64,000 nt of DNA, taken from positions 1,116,001-1,180,000 of the forward strand of contig JAITTY010000006.1 in the NCBI GenBank assembly GCA_031286695.1, in the 5' to 3' direction. Position numbers and translations under genes: made by a program. This DNA is from Sphingobacterium sp. GTDB taxonomy: Bacteria > Bacteroidota > Bacteroidia > Sphingobacteriales > Sphingobacteriaceae. The notes under the pieces are model-generated. The model had not been told where the DNA came from. It did no database searches and saw only the letters and a program-made list of their open reading frames with translations. Of the stretch, positions 34,105 to 45,039 are shown one piece after another. Numbering within the stretch: the stretch's first letter is position 1; the number at the start of each line of letters is the position of its first letter.

Positions 34105-35688
34105 ATGGAAAATTTAAATCAACAGGATAGTCTGGTTGAATATGGTTTTCGACGCGTTGTCATCACGATTACAGCGGTGCTTTGTGCGCTGCTGGAGATT
34201 GTGGATACAACGATTGTCAATGTGGCCCTAAACGATATGAAAGGTTCATTGGGTGCTACATTGACGGATGTGGCCTGGGTTATTACGGCTTATGCAATTG
34301 CCAATGTAATTGTAATCCCGATGACCAGCTGGCTGTCGCAGCAGTTTGGACGTAGAAACTACTTTGCGGCTTCCATTATCATATTCACAGTATCTTCATT
34401 CTTGTGTGGCAATGCAACCAATATGTGGGAACTTGTTGCATTCCGCTTTATACAAGGGATGGGTGGGGGAGCCTTATTGGTGACAGCCCAAACCATCATT
34501 ACGGAAAGTTATCCCAAAGAAAAACGTAGTATGGCCCAGGCTATTTACGGTATGGGGGTCATTGTCGGCCCTACCTTGGGCCCGCCGTTGGGAGGATATA
34601 TAATCGATAACTTCTCATGGCCTTATATCTTTTATATCAATGTGCCGCTTGGAATTATTGCGACCTTGTTGACATTATCTTTTGTACGTAGTCCTAAATA
34701 CAGTCAAAAGCAGTCTCCTAAGGAAGTGGATTGGTTCGGTATGATATTTTTGATCATGTTCATTGGTTCGCTCCAGTTCGTATTGGAACACGGGCAACAG
34801 GATGACTGGTTTGATGATCCTTTGATCCTGGGACTTTCCATCTTATCCGTCTTCGGGTTGCTGTTTTTTATTTGGCGAGAGCTGGTATATGACAAACCTA
34901 TTGTCAACCTGCGTGTATTGAAAGATAAGAATTTGCAGGTCGGTGTGGTGATGAGCTTTATTCTTGGTTTTGGCTTGTTCGGATCGACGTTTATTATCCC
35001 AATTTATACGCAGTCGATATTGGGATGGACAGCGACAGATGCCGGTTTGTTATTGCTGCCAAGTTCAATTATGACAGGTATCATGATGCCTTTTATCGGT
35101 AAGATGATCCAGAATGGTGTTCCTCAGAAGTATATGGTTGCTATAGGGCTATGTATCTTTTTTGGCTTTTGTTTTTGGATGTATAGCCTCATGACAAATG
35201 ATACAGGTTCGGAGCATATGTTTTGGCCATTGATTCTCCGCGGAGTTGGCCTAGGATTGTTGTTTGTGCCTGTTATGACACTGTCTTTATCAACATTACA
35301 TGGTAAGTCAATCGGTGAAGGAGCTGCTTTTACAGGGATGATGCGTCAATTGGGCGGTTCATTTGGAATTGCTTTGATTACGACATTTATCGCCCGTGAT
35401 AGCCAAAAACACCGTGTTGATCTGGTAGCTAATTTAGATCCAAGTAAGTTTGATGTGCAACAACGGGTGCAGCAATTGCAAATGAGTTTTCAGGCGAAAG
35501 GTTTTTCACCTAATGAGGCTTTGGCCAAAGCGCATCAAATATTGGACTTGAGTGTGATGAAACAAGCAACAGTCCTATCCTACATGGATGTGTTCCTGTA
35601 CCTCGGCGTTGTCTTTCTGATTTGTGTTCCTTTTGTATTGATGATCAAACAAGGAAAAACCCAGATCGATATGTCGAGTGTGCACTAG
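34105..35688 (+). CDS. DHA2 family drug:H+ antiporter (EmrB type)
   Basis: The 527-residue protein has 14 predicted membrane helices, as in the EmrB/QacA group. Motifs include LLEIVDTTIVNVALNDM in TM1, WLSQQFGRRNYF (motif A loop), RFIQGMGGGALLVTAQTII and the motif C region GMGVIVGPTLGPPLGGYIID. It ends the tetR operon and probably exports small hydrophobic toxins with its adaptor and TolC partner. A terminator follows at 35758. Confidence 0.94.
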   Translation: MENLNQQDSLVEYGFRRVVITITAVLCALLEIVDTTIVNVALNDMKGSLGATLTDVAWVITAYAIANVIVIPMTSWLSQQFGRRNYFAASIIIFTVSSFLCGNATNMWELVAFRFIQGMGGGALLVTAQTIITESYPKEKRSMAQAIYGMGVIVGPTLGPPLGGYIIDNFSWPYIFYINVPLGIIATLLTLSFVRSPKYSQKQSPKEVDWFGMIFLIMFIGSLQFVLEHGQQDDWFDDPLILGLSILSVFGLLFFIWRELVYDKPIVNLRVLKDKNLQVGVVMSFILGFGLFGSTFIIPIYTQSILGWTATDAGLLLLPSSIMTGIMMPFIGKMIQNGVPQKYMVAIGLCIFFGFCFWMYSLMTNDTGSEHMFWPLILRGVGLGLLFVPVMTLSLSTLHGKSIGEGAAFTGMMRQLGGSFGIALITTFIARDSQKHRVDLVANLDPSKFDVQQRVQQLQMSFQAKGFSPNEALAKAHQILDLSVMKQATVLSYMDVFLYLGVVFLICVPFVLMIKQGKTQIDMSSVH

Positions 35689-35757
35689 AGCACGATAGAC
35701 TGATTTCATATCCTAAAGGTAAATTATTCAAAAAGGACAGTTAATCCTTTAACCAGG

Positions 35758-35796
35758 AGCCCTCAAAATGCGCTGAGCTTTTTGAGGGCTTTTTTA
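35758..35796 (+). terminator. Intrinsic terminator after the MFS efflux operon
   Basis: AGCCCTCAAAA pairs with TTTTTGAGGGCT around a 10-nt loop, with a T-run following. Confidence 0.85.
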
Positions 35797-36106
35797 TTTC
35801 CTTTTTTTTCTGAATTGCATGTTATTGATTCCGCAACAATCTCCTTTTGCTTTCTTAGCGGTCGGTGGTCGCAAAGTCATGAAGTTTTTTATTGTTGAAT
35901 AGTAGGTTCGTTTGACGCTGGTTACTGTTTGTACATCGAAAAGCATGTCAGTTTTGCAAACCGAAAATAATAATTGAAAAACCTGATTTAAAATTGATTG
36001 TTTAATAATAAAGAATTTGGAGGAATCAATCTTTTGAAATGGAAAAAGGTGGTTCTTTTAGAATTGTGACTTAGATAGATTTTTTTGTTTTTAAAATAGC
36101 GACTGT
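35797..36106. other. Intergenic stretch without recognised features
   Basis: The spacer before the hydroxylase gene is AT-rich, especially its last 100 bases. I see no open frame, repeat or clear -33/-7 promoter pair that I would defend. Confidence 0.5.
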
Positions 36107-37336
36107 ATGTATACCGAAAAGCTTAATCTTTTGGCATTTATCATTCCCTTGTTTTTAGTTTTGATGCTGTTGGAATACTGGTATAGTTTAAAAAAACAGA
36201 AGCGTTTTTATTCTTTTGATGAATCTATCTCAAATCTCAATGTCGGTATCGTCGAGCGCATGTGTGATATGTTTTCCGTGAGCTTGTTTTACTTTTTTTT
36301 CGTTTGGGTGTATCAAAATTTTGCTATATTTCATATTGAAGCTAATCTTTGGACCTGGATTATACTTTTCCTATTTACAGATTTTCTTTGGTATTGGTAT
36401 CATCGTTACAGTCATGAAATCAATCTATTGTGGGCCGCACACGTTGTCCATCATCAGAGCGAAGACTATAACTTCACGGTAGCAGCGCGTATTACCATAT
36501 TTCAGGCCGTATTTCGTTCGCTGTTTTGGGCTTTTATTCCCCTTTTGGGTTTTCCTCCTTTTATGATGACGGCAATTTTATTGGTGCATGGTGTATATCC
36601 ATTCTTCTCACACACACAAACCGTAGGTAATTTGGGTGTTCTTGAGCGGATATTTGTAACTCCCTCACATCATCGCGTACATCATAGTAGCAATGAAATC
36701 TATTTAGATAAGAACTACGGTGACATCCTAATTATTTGGGATAGACTGTTTGGAACATTTATCCCAGAGCAGAAAGAAGAGCCTTGTGTCTATGGGCTTA
36801 CCAAACCTATTCATCGCTATACTTTCCTATGGCAGCATTTTCATTATTTATTTGAAATTGGCCTATCATTTAAACGCGCGCAGGGATTTAAAAACAAAAT
36901 GCGTACTATATTTGGTCGGCCCGACGATATACAGCCTGAAATCAGGACAGAATTGGAACAGAAGATATTTGCAGGTATCAAACCACAGGTTCATGGACAG
37001 CGGTTAAGCCGTTATATCTTTTTTCAGTCCATGCTGACAATGATCCTTCTTTTTTTCTTTTTGCTTTATGGTAATTATCAGCAACTCATCCAACTCGTTG
37101 TTGGCGGAGTATTTATTCTCTGCAGCGTCATTTGTATCGGTGGTCTTCTGGAACATGAAAGTTGGGTTTTTCCGCTTGAGATGTTTCGGTTGTTTTTGTT
37201 GCTGCTGTATATCAGCCTAACGTTTTACTCGCCTTTAAGCCCTGTTTTATTGGGATCGTTTGTTTTAATGCAATTGATTTTTTATAAAAGTTTAGCCACG
37301 CGTTATAAAAAATTGCTCCATCTTGAGCGAAACTGA
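36107..37336 (+). CDS. Fatty-acid-hydroxylase-superfamily membrane protein, alkylglycerol-monooxygenase-like
   Basis: The 409-residue integral membrane di-iron protein has the histidine clusters WYHRYSHEINLLWAAHVVHHQSEDYN and SHTQTVGN...TPSHHRVHHSSN, followed by DKNYGDILIIWDRLFGTF. This block, including the HHQSEDYN and DKNYG parts, resembles animal alkylglycerol monooxygenase (TMEM195), which cleaves ether lipids using tetrahydrobiopterin, more than it resembles plain sterol desaturases. The C-terminal third has four further hydrophobic helices. It is transcribed toward a glycosyltransferase operon. The fold is secure; the substrate is an inference. Confidence 0.85.
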   Translation: MYTEKLNLLAFIIPLFLVLMLLEYWYSLKKQKRFYSFDESISNLNVGIVERMCDMFSVSLFYFFFVWVYQNFAIFHIEANLWTWIILFLFTDFLWYWYHRYSHEINLLWAAHVVHHQSEDYNFTVAARITIFQAVFRSLFWAFIPLLGFPPFMMTAILLVHGVYPFFSHTQTVGNLGVLERIFVTPSHHRVHHSSNEIYLDKNYGDILIIWDRLFGTFIPEQKEEPCVYGLTKPIHRYTFLWQHFHYLFEIGLSFKRAQGFKNKMRTIFGRPDDIQPEIRTELEQKIFAGIKPQVHGQRLSRYIFFQSMLTMILLFFFLLYGNYQQLIQLVVGGVFILCSVICIGGLLEHESWVFPLEMFRLFLLLLYISLTFYSPLSPVLLGSFVLMQLIFYKSLATRYKKLLHLERN

Positions 37337-37399
37337 ATTTATCGGGAAGAATTCTTGTCTGTCCGGATTGTATTCGAATTTATGAAGTATGTAAAAGAT

Positions 37400-38542
37400 C
37401 TAGTGGCATAGGTCGACAAAGGACTGACAGTAGGACCTGGCCATAATATCCCAGCTATATTGCTTTAGGGTGTTCTGTTTAAATTGCAGACTTAATTTTT
37501 TATAATGTGCTGGATCGTCTAAAATAGCTTGAAGTTGTTCGACCCAGGCATTATGGTTCTTGCTTGCCAGGAGCAGACCATTGCCATTATGCGTCACTGC
37601 ACTTGTGATGCCTTCCAGTTCGGACGCGACAACAATTGTGCCTGCTGTCGAGGCTTCCAAACAGACGAGTCCAAAGCCTTCCATATCACCCGCCACTTCG
37701 ATATTGGGCATCAAGAAGGCTTGAGCGTTGGTCAATAGGCTTTTGAGCTGTTCAAATGGAACTTTTCCAAGATGTTGAATTTTTTCGGGATATGCTTTCA
37801 GTAGTTTTCGGATCGCCTGTTGATCCGTGGGGTAACCCAGGAATAGCGTCATTAAATGATATAGCTTTGCGGGCATAAGGTGCAATAAACGTTCTTTCCA
37901 TGTGGGCTCTTGATCGAAGGGGCCGACCATCAGTAATTTGAAATCACCTTGGATTGCCGGTATGACATCTTTCATAAGCCAGGAGAACCCCTTCCGTTTA
38001 ACTGCTCGTCCCAATGTAATAAAATAAGGCTTGCTCTCGCTGTTTGTTTCAGTGACTTGGGCGGAGTCCTGTATCGGATCGACACCGTTGGGTATAATAA
38101 TAATTTTGGAGGGATCAATACCACGTAGCTGGGCAGCTTCTGCGGTGGCTTGGCTAACGGCAATAATCTGGTCAAATGCGTTAAACCTTGGTATGACCTT
38201 TTTTTGAAAATAGCTGAAGGGAAATACGATATCCAGGCCATGAATGGTAACCACACGCTTTAAATGGCGGTATCCTTTGTGGAAGGAGGCCAACGATGCG
38301 ATTAATCCATCGTTAAAGTGAATAAGCTTGATTCCTGGGTTTTCTTTCACCTTTTCCAGGATGCGACGATTTAGCTGAAGAAAGAACGTAAAAACCGACT
38401 CCTTATTATCGTAAACTAAGGTGTGCGCTTTCAGGTAAAGAGCTGCTGTGTTGATCAGTTCAAAACTCTGCTTTTCCATGCCTCCAACACGTGGAGGGTA
38501 TTTGTGGCTGACAAATAATATTTCTATTTCAGACAGGGACAT
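37400..38542 (-). CDS. GT4 family glycosyltransferase
   Basis: This 380-residue GT-B enzyme has SHKYPPRVGGMEKQSFEL near the N-terminus, the DP/ligand motif VVTIHGLDIVFPF, GRAVKRKGFSWLM and the nucleotide-sugar EX7E motif EGFGLVCLE in the C-terminal domain. It transfers a sugar from an activated donor, probably to a lipid or glycan. It is the last gene of a three-gene reverse-strand operon; its start overlaps the flippase-like gene by 14 nt. Donor and acceptor cannot be predicted. Confidence 0.9.
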   Translation of the reverse strand: MSLSEIEILFVSHKYPPRVGGMEKQSFELINTAALYLKAHTLVYDNKESVFTFFLQLNRRILEKVKENPGIKLIHFNDGLIASLASFHKGYRHLKRVVTIHGLDIVFPFSYFQKKVIPRFNAFDQIIAVSQATAEAAQLRGIDPSKIIIIPNGVDPIQDSAQVTETNSESKPYFITLGRAVKRKGFSWLMKDVIPAIQGDFKLLMVGPFDQEPTWKERLLHLMPAKLYHLMTLFLGYPTDQQAIRKLLKAYPEKIQHLGKVPFEQLKSLLTNAQAFLMPNIEVAGDMEGFGLVCLEASTAGTIVVASELEGITSAVTHNGNGLLLASKNHNAWVEQLQAILDDPAHYKKLSLQFKQNTLKQYSWDIMARSYCQSFVDLCH

Positions 38543-39530
38543 GAACTGGTTTCTTTTTGATGCATAGATAAAATATAAATCCTAAACCTGCCCAGAAGAG
38601 CTGCCGGCTGCGGCGCAATAGCGAAGCACTGAGCCAAATTGTTCCCCCTGTAATGCCGATCATATTGAGCAGGAGCTTGTTGGCGATTTCTTCGACACCA
38701 AGTTGGCCGGGAATGAAAGCACCCATACTTTTCAGTACAATGACACTCATATCCAGTATCAATCCATGAATCGGTTGGGCAGGGGTACCCAGAAATTTTA
38801 GAATATAATAAAATTCCAGACTTCCGATAATCCAATGGAGGGCAAACAATAAATAGGAATACCAAAAAACCTTATTTTGATGTCGGTAAAAGTCTTTTAC
38901 ATTCCAAAGTAGCGTCTGCATATAAGCTTTTGCTTTTCCCCAAAAACTTGTTGTCGAAGCCGAATTTTGCGAAGGATTTTTTGCGGCTATTAGCCAGTAG
39001 AGCATCAAGAGAACCAAGAGTAGCAAAAGAGTACAGACGAAATAGATTGTAGAGCCCGTATAACGTATAACTTCACTTTTTAAGGGAGAGAACATCATCC
39101 ACAGCATAGCGATCAAAAAGAGAGTCAATTGGGACAGGACCGCAGTAATACGGGATATCGCAACAGAATTTAATCCTTCTTTTAACGGAATTTTGTAACG
39201 GGTAATCAATTCTGCCTTTAATAGATCCCCACCGATAATGCTTGTGGGATTGAATAGTCCAACTGTTTCACCGATTTGACGGATAGCAAAGAGTTCAATC
39301 AGATTAACTTTCTTTTTATCGGAACCCAAACATATCCACCAGGCTAGGGTACCTAGAAAATATGCTGCACAAGTTGTCAACAAAATAACGATAAAGTGAT
39401 AACCAACTGCTGAGAGTTCTTTTTTTAACGCATTGAAGTCGCTTTTAGCCAAAAAGATAGCAATGGATACGAGGATCAAAAGTAAAAATGTGCCTTTGAT
39501 GAGCTTGCTTGGGGATGTTAGTTTGCCCAT
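38529..39530 (-). CDS. LPG_synthase_TM / YbhN-like flippase-type membrane protein
   Basis: The 333-residue protein has about eight membrane helices and the UPF0104/AglD-type pattern. Signatures are RQIGETVGLFNPTSIIGGDLLKAELITRYK (conserved G-rich segment), then FIPGQLGVEEIANKLLLNMIG. Such domains occur in lysyl-phosphatidylglycerol synthases and in lipid-linked glycan pathways, and they have been proposed to flip lipids. It is coupled by overlaps to both glycosyltransferase genes, which supports a role in glycolipid export. Confidence 0.85.
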   Translation of the reverse strand: MGKLTSPSKLIKGTFLLLILVSIAIFLAKSDFNALKKELSAVGYHFIVILLTTCAAYFLGTLAWWICLGSDKKKVNLIELFAIRQIGETVGLFNPTSIIGGDLLKAELITRYKIPLKEGLNSVAISRITAVLSQLTLFLIAMLWMMFSPLKSEVIRYTGSTIYFVCTLLLLLVLLMLYWLIAAKNPSQNSASTTSFWGKAKAYMQTLLWNVKDFYRHQNKVFWYSYLLFALHWIIGSLEFYYILKFLGTPAQPIHGLILDMSVIVLKSMGAFIPGQLGVEEIANKLLLNMIGITGGTIWLSASLLRRSRQLFWAGLGFIFYLCIKKKPVHVPV

Positions 39531-40693
39531 GCCAAATCTGTTTCCTGTGTTTTATCTATCAGTCGGTCAATATCATCAAAATAGGATTGTGATAGCCTGT
39601 TCCAGTCCAATTGGGCAACATAAGAAAGTCCTGCAGCAACAAGATTCTTCTTTAAGTTCGCGTCAGAAAGGATTTTTTTGAGGTAGTAAACATATCCAGC
39701 GGCATTCTCAGGCTGACATTTAAAGCCATTTTTCCCATGCTGAATCAGGGATGCGGAACCCCCACCATCGGCGATAACACAGGGAAGTCCAGATGCCAAT
39801 GCTTCCACAACGACATTTCCATAAGTTTCTGAAACTGATGGAAAGACAAACGCATCTGCCGAAGCATATAGGGCCGCAAGCTCTTCATGGTTTTTCTTTC
39901 CTAAAAATATGGCTTTTGGCATCTCTTGCATCGCAATTACTTTGGCTGTTCCTTCACCAACAACAATGAAATTATAGTCAAGGTTTTGTGCCTGTATCTG
40001 TTGATAGATTTCAATAAGCGTTTTAATATTTTTTTCCCAGACGATACGACTGACAAAAAGGATTGTTGGTTTGTCATTCTTTGTGATGGTCTGCAGGTGA
40101 GATCGATTCTTTTTATTAGGGTTAAATAGGGCTGTGTCTATTCCTCTTTGCCACAGCTTTAATCCTTCTTGTTGTAAGCCGATCTGCTGTAATTCGTTTA
40201 GAATGGAGTTGGTCGGTACATAGACAATATCACATTTGTTATAAAAGTTATTCATTGCTTTTTTCATCCATTGTTCAGTCGGTTTGACCAGGGGTAATAT
40301 GTTTTTGAAATAATAGGCAATGTATGAAATGAAGTGTGTGTGATAGATCGTAAGAACAGGAATACCTTTCCGTTTGGCATAATTCAAGGCAAAGAAACCT
40401 AAAAGGGAAGGAGTTGCAATATGGATCGTGTCTGGGGCAAATTCATCCAGGGCAAGTTCAAGTTTCTTTTTAATAAGCTGTGGAATAGCAAGGCAATAAT
40501 CATCATTGACGGGTATTTTGAATGTCGGGACCTTGTAAGAATGAAAATTTCGAAATTGCGTGGGGCCGCCGCCATAGATAAAAAAATAATCGAATTTTTG
40601 CTGATCGATGCGGTTTATCAGCTGAAACATTGTACGCGATGCACCGTCGAAATCCTCAACGAGTATCTCTGTAAAGAATGCTACCTTTCTCAT
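39518..40693 (-). CDS. GT4 family glycosyltransferase (MgtA/SqdX type)
   Basis: The 391-residue GT-B enzyme starts VAFFTEILVEDFDGASRTMFQL, which resembles alpha-mannosyl- and sulfoquinovosyl-transferases that act on lipids. It has VLTIYHTHFISY and the C-terminal donor motif SVSETYGNVVVEALASGLP (EX7E). It is the first gene of the operon GT4 - flippase-like - GT4, and overlaps the next gene by 13 nt. Its acceptor may be a diacylglycerol or sphingolipid; this is an inference from the neighbours. Confidence 0.9.
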   Translation of the reverse strand: MRKVAFFTEILVEDFDGASRTMFQLINRIDQQKFDYFFIYGGGPTQFRNFHSYKVPTFKIPVNDDYCLAIPQLIKKKLELALDEFAPDTIHIATPSLLGFFALNYAKRKGIPVLTIYHTHFISYIAYYFKNILPLVKPTEQWMKKAMNNFYNKCDIVYVPTNSILNELQQIGLQQEGLKLWQRGIDTALFNPNKKNRSHLQTITKNDKPTILFVSRIVWEKNIKTLIEIYQQIQAQNLDYNFIVVGEGTAKVIAMQEMPKAIFLGKKNHEELAALYASADAFVFPSVSETYGNVVVEALASGLPCVIADGGGSASLIQHGKNGFKCQPENAAGYVYYLKKILSDANLKKNLVAAGLSYVAQLDWNRLSQSYFDDIDRLIDKTQETDLAWAN

Positions 40694-40896
40694 GTTATTC
40701 TTATTAGGGGTTGTATAAAAATATCTGAAAGCTGTAACTCCTATGCTATGCGGGTATTAACCTTTTGTCATTATAGTGTTTATAAATTATGAGTTTTTAA
40801 TAATTTGTGCATAATTATTAAAAGTAGAATTAATTGAATATCATAACGGAGCTAATGTTGGAGCGGTAGCTTTGGATTGAACAAAATATTCAGTCC

Positions 40897-41883
40897 ATGT
40901 TAATAGATCTATTGTTCGAAAAAAAGATTAGACCTAAGGGTTTTCGAAAAATTGTCATCTTATTTATTTGTGCGTCTGCCGGTGTTATGCTGGGTTTTAA
41001 GTTGAAGCCAAAACAACAGCCGAAGCTCAGTAATGCTGTGTATGCAGCTATGCCGGAGGCGAATTACGGGCAGCTTAGTTTATTGACATATAATATTGCT
41101 GGTTTGCCCGAGCTGATTTCCAGTGCAGTGACTGAGCGGTCTTCCAGCATTACCTCGATCGGCGAGCGGATCAATAAATTCGATATTGTCAATGTACAGG
41201 AAGACTTTAATTACAACAAATTTCTTTATCGAAACAATAAGCATAGCTACCGAACTGCAAATATGGGGGGAGTACCTTTTGGTGATGGTCTGAGCACACT
41301 TTCAAAATATCCTATTGTTGAATTTGAGCGAATAAGCTGGACGGATTGCAACGGTACAGATTGCCTGACTCCTAAAGGTTTTTCATATGCTCGTATCCAA
41401 TTAGCTAAGGAGGTTTTTATTGATGTTTATAATGTACATGCAACAGCTCAGGATGACCGGAATGCAACTGTTGCCCGGCAGAAGAATATAAACCAGCTGA
41501 AAACCTATATCAAAAAATATTCGGCGGGTAAGCCACTTTTAATTATGGGTGATTTTAATGCACATTATGCTTATGAATTGGATAACATCGGATCTTTTCA
41601 GCAGGACTTGGGTCTGGTAGATGCCTGGGTAAGTTTACGCAACAAAGGTAATATTCCTGGGCATCAAGTGAATTTTGAAGCGAAAACTGCACTGGATCTG
41701 ACAGCGGATTGCGAGGGTATTGACAAAATTTACTATCGCAATAATCATCATCTGCTATTTGAAGCAAAGGATTACCAGGTCCAGAAGACACTTTTTCAAA
41801 ACGAGCAGGGACAGGATTTATCCGATCATTGTGCGGTGTCCTTACAATTAGGTTGGCGTGTTGTCAAACCTTCGGTTCAGTAA
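40897..41883 (+). CDS. Endonuclease/exonuclease/phosphatase family protein, sphingomyelinase-like
   Basis: The 328-residue protein has one N-terminal membrane anchor (KIVILFICASAGVMLGF) and an EEP phosphodiesterase domain outside. Catalytic positions are visible: LLTYNIAGLP (Asn), IVNVQEDFN (Glu), VYNVHATAQDDRNA (His), LIMGDFNAH (Asp/Asn) and LSDHCAVSL (Asp-His). The segment GTDCLTPKGFSYARI matches the position of the GFVY element of neutral sphingomyelinases, so a phospholipid or sphingolipid substrate is more likely than DNA. It is divergent from the glycosyltransferase operon. Substrate unproven. Confidence 0.85.
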   Translation: MLIDLLFEKKIRPKGFRKIVILFICASAGVMLGFKLKPKQQPKLSNAVYAAMPEANYGQLSLLTYNIAGLPELISSAVTERSSSITSIGERINKFDIVNVQEDFNYNKFLYRNNKHSYRTANMGGVPFGDGLSTLSKYPIVEFERISWTDCNGTDCLTPKGFSYARIQLAKEVFIDVYNVHATAQDDRNATVARQKNINQLKTYIKKYSAGKPLLIMGDFNAHYAYELDNIGSFQQDLGLVDAWVSLRNKGNIPGHQVNFEAKTALDLTADCEGIDKIYYRNNHHLLFEAKDYQVQKTLFQNEQGQDLSDHCAVSLQLGWRVVKPSVQ

Positions 41884-41921
41884 AATAGAACTTTCTCAAT
41901 TCTTTCATATCAATCGCGATT

Positions 41922-41947
41922 AGCACTGAACCCCTCAGTGCTTTTTT
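41922..41947 (+). terminator. Intrinsic terminator after the EEP gene
   Basis: AGCACTGA-ACCCC-TCAGTGCT is followed by six T. Confidence 0.85.
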
Positions 41948-42005
41948 GCCTATGGGACATCTCCTGGGGGCCTGTCGTACTTGGTTTATTTTGAAGAGCA
42001 AATAA

Positions 42006-42034
42006 AAAGCCCCATAAAATGAATTATGGAGCCT
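42006..42034 (-). terminator. Likely terminator of the ABC-F gene
   Basis: An imperfect stem (AGCCCCATAA with TTATGGAGCC, one mismatch) lies about 25 nt past the ABC-F stop on the reverse strand and runs into TTTTTATTTG. Confidence 0.6.
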
Positions 42035-42057
42035 TTATTAAATTGGGATAAATTATC

Positions 42058-43713
<1,656 letters not shown>

Positions 43714-43944
43714 TTAACTATTTACGGTGATCAGTTTCAGGAGAAATTGACAGGAGTAATGTTGGGGAAATCAACTGTTTTTTAGCTTCTTTGGCAAACC
43801 TGTATGCTCTGAAATTTCAATGGATGGAGAGGATCTTTGAAATGAAGCCTGAAATCCAGCAATGTGTGCAAATAATGAATTAATAAATTATAAATATTGT
43901 GCTGGTGATTTAAATTGGCTTCTTTTTTGTGGACAAGAGCTGAA

Positions 43945-44937
43945 ATGAAATCAATTATGAAAAGAAATAGAATAACGGGTGTCGTTATACTTGCAGTTGC
44001 TTTTTTATTTAATATCCAAGGAGCCTCGGCTCAATTTGGAGGGCTATTGGATAAGGCAAGCAAAGCCGTTGCTTCCAAGGGAAGCAAGGTACTTGGACTG
44101 GATAAACTTTTAAAAGAGCCCGAAGCGATTAGTACAAGTTTTGAAGATGTAAATAGGAAGGGGGAGCAAATGCCCGATTTTCAAAATACGGCTGTTTATA
44201 AACCTTTAGAAAATTTGCAAAAGAATGGCAATGATGGTTACTTATTGGAGGCTGGACATTTTGAAATGACCAATAAGAGCTATTGCTTGAAAGCGGGTAC
44301 TTATGCGCCTTCGAAAGGTGATGGATATATGTATGCACCTACATTGGGCAAGAAGAGAGACGTGGTCATTGCAATTTTGAAAAGCGCTGAGAAGCACCCT
44401 GAAGTTGCACAATCAGACATACAGATGCTATTGTGGACGATCATTGCGAAGACAAAATTTATTGATTATTCGGGTCCGGTGAAAGAAACAGCTTTAAAAT
44501 TGCTTACGGCTGAACAAATTTTACATTTGGAAGGTGGTGCACTCGGCGTTTTGCCATTTGACGTTGTCCAAAAGGCAAAAGACCAGATGCCACCGGCAGT
44601 ACAGACAATCTTTGAAGCAGAAAATAATATTCGGCAGCTCGTTTCCTCAGGAAACTATTCGTACGCTGATTTTGAACAATATGCGATCTTAGCTGGTATG
44701 GCTGAGCCTCGTACGGACGTGCCAAGTGGTATTTGGACGCTTCATCCTGATGGTTATTATGTTCGTTATTATCCAAGTGGTTATGCGGTTACTAAGGTTC
44801 AGGTGTATGTCCCTCAAGAATTGATTACAAAATTGAATGGCAAGAAGCTTGTATACGATGCAACAGATGATATTGCCTGTCCGGCAAATACGGGGTCGCA
44901 ACGATTAGCACAAACGAATGAACCGATTCGTGATTAA
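43945..44937 (+). CDS. Secreted protein of unknown function
   Basis: From ATG 43945 the product is 330 residues, with a signal peptide ending near QGASAQ. An earlier TTG at 43915 would put ten residues before the basic start. The mature part begins FGGLLDKASKAVASKGSKVLGL, has a segment YAPTLGKKRDVVIAILKSAEKHPEVAQSD, and ends with a Tyr/Pro-rich piece (HPDGYYVRYYPSGYAVTKVQVYVP). I do not recognise a family. The first third looks helical and the last beta-rich. It is probably periplasmic or exported. It is convergent with the small membrane protein at 45022-45198. Confidence 0.75.
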   Translation: MKSIMKRNRITGVVILAVAFLFNIQGASAQFGGLLDKASKAVASKGSKVLGLDKLLKEPEAISTSFEDVNRKGEQMPDFQNTAVYKPLENLQKNGNDGYLLEAGHFEMTNKSYCLKAGTYAPSKGDGYMYAPTLGKKRDVVIAILKSAEKHPEVAQSDIQMLLWTIIAKTKFIDYSGPVKETALKLLTAEQILHLEGGALGVLPFDVVQKAKDQMPPAVQTIFEAENNIRQLVSSGNYSYADFEQYAILAGMAEPRTDVPSGIWTLHPDGYYVRYYPSGYAVTKVQVYVPQELITKLNGKKLVYDATDDIACPANTGSQRLAQTNEPIRD

Positions 44938-44983
44938 TATGTTGAGTCATTGAAAGTTTGATGGGAAGTGAAGGGGATGTGGA

Positions 44984-45039
44984 AGGAAGTTTAATGAATA
45001 AGGGAGATCTACTGATCTCCCTTATTCATTAAACTTCCT
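44984..45039. repeat. 26-bp perfect inverted repeat between convergent genes
   Basis: Arms 44984-45009 and 45014-45039 are perfectly complementary around TACT. The right arm contains the stop and last five codons of the 58-residue gene. There is no good T-run on either strand, although its position suggests a bidirectional terminator. Confidence 0.9.

Noticed and set aside
31067..35688. A fourth RND pump
   Set aside because: The permease has 14 helices and MFS motifs A and C, and the adaptor has an EmrA membrane anchor. It is an EmrAB-TolC type system.
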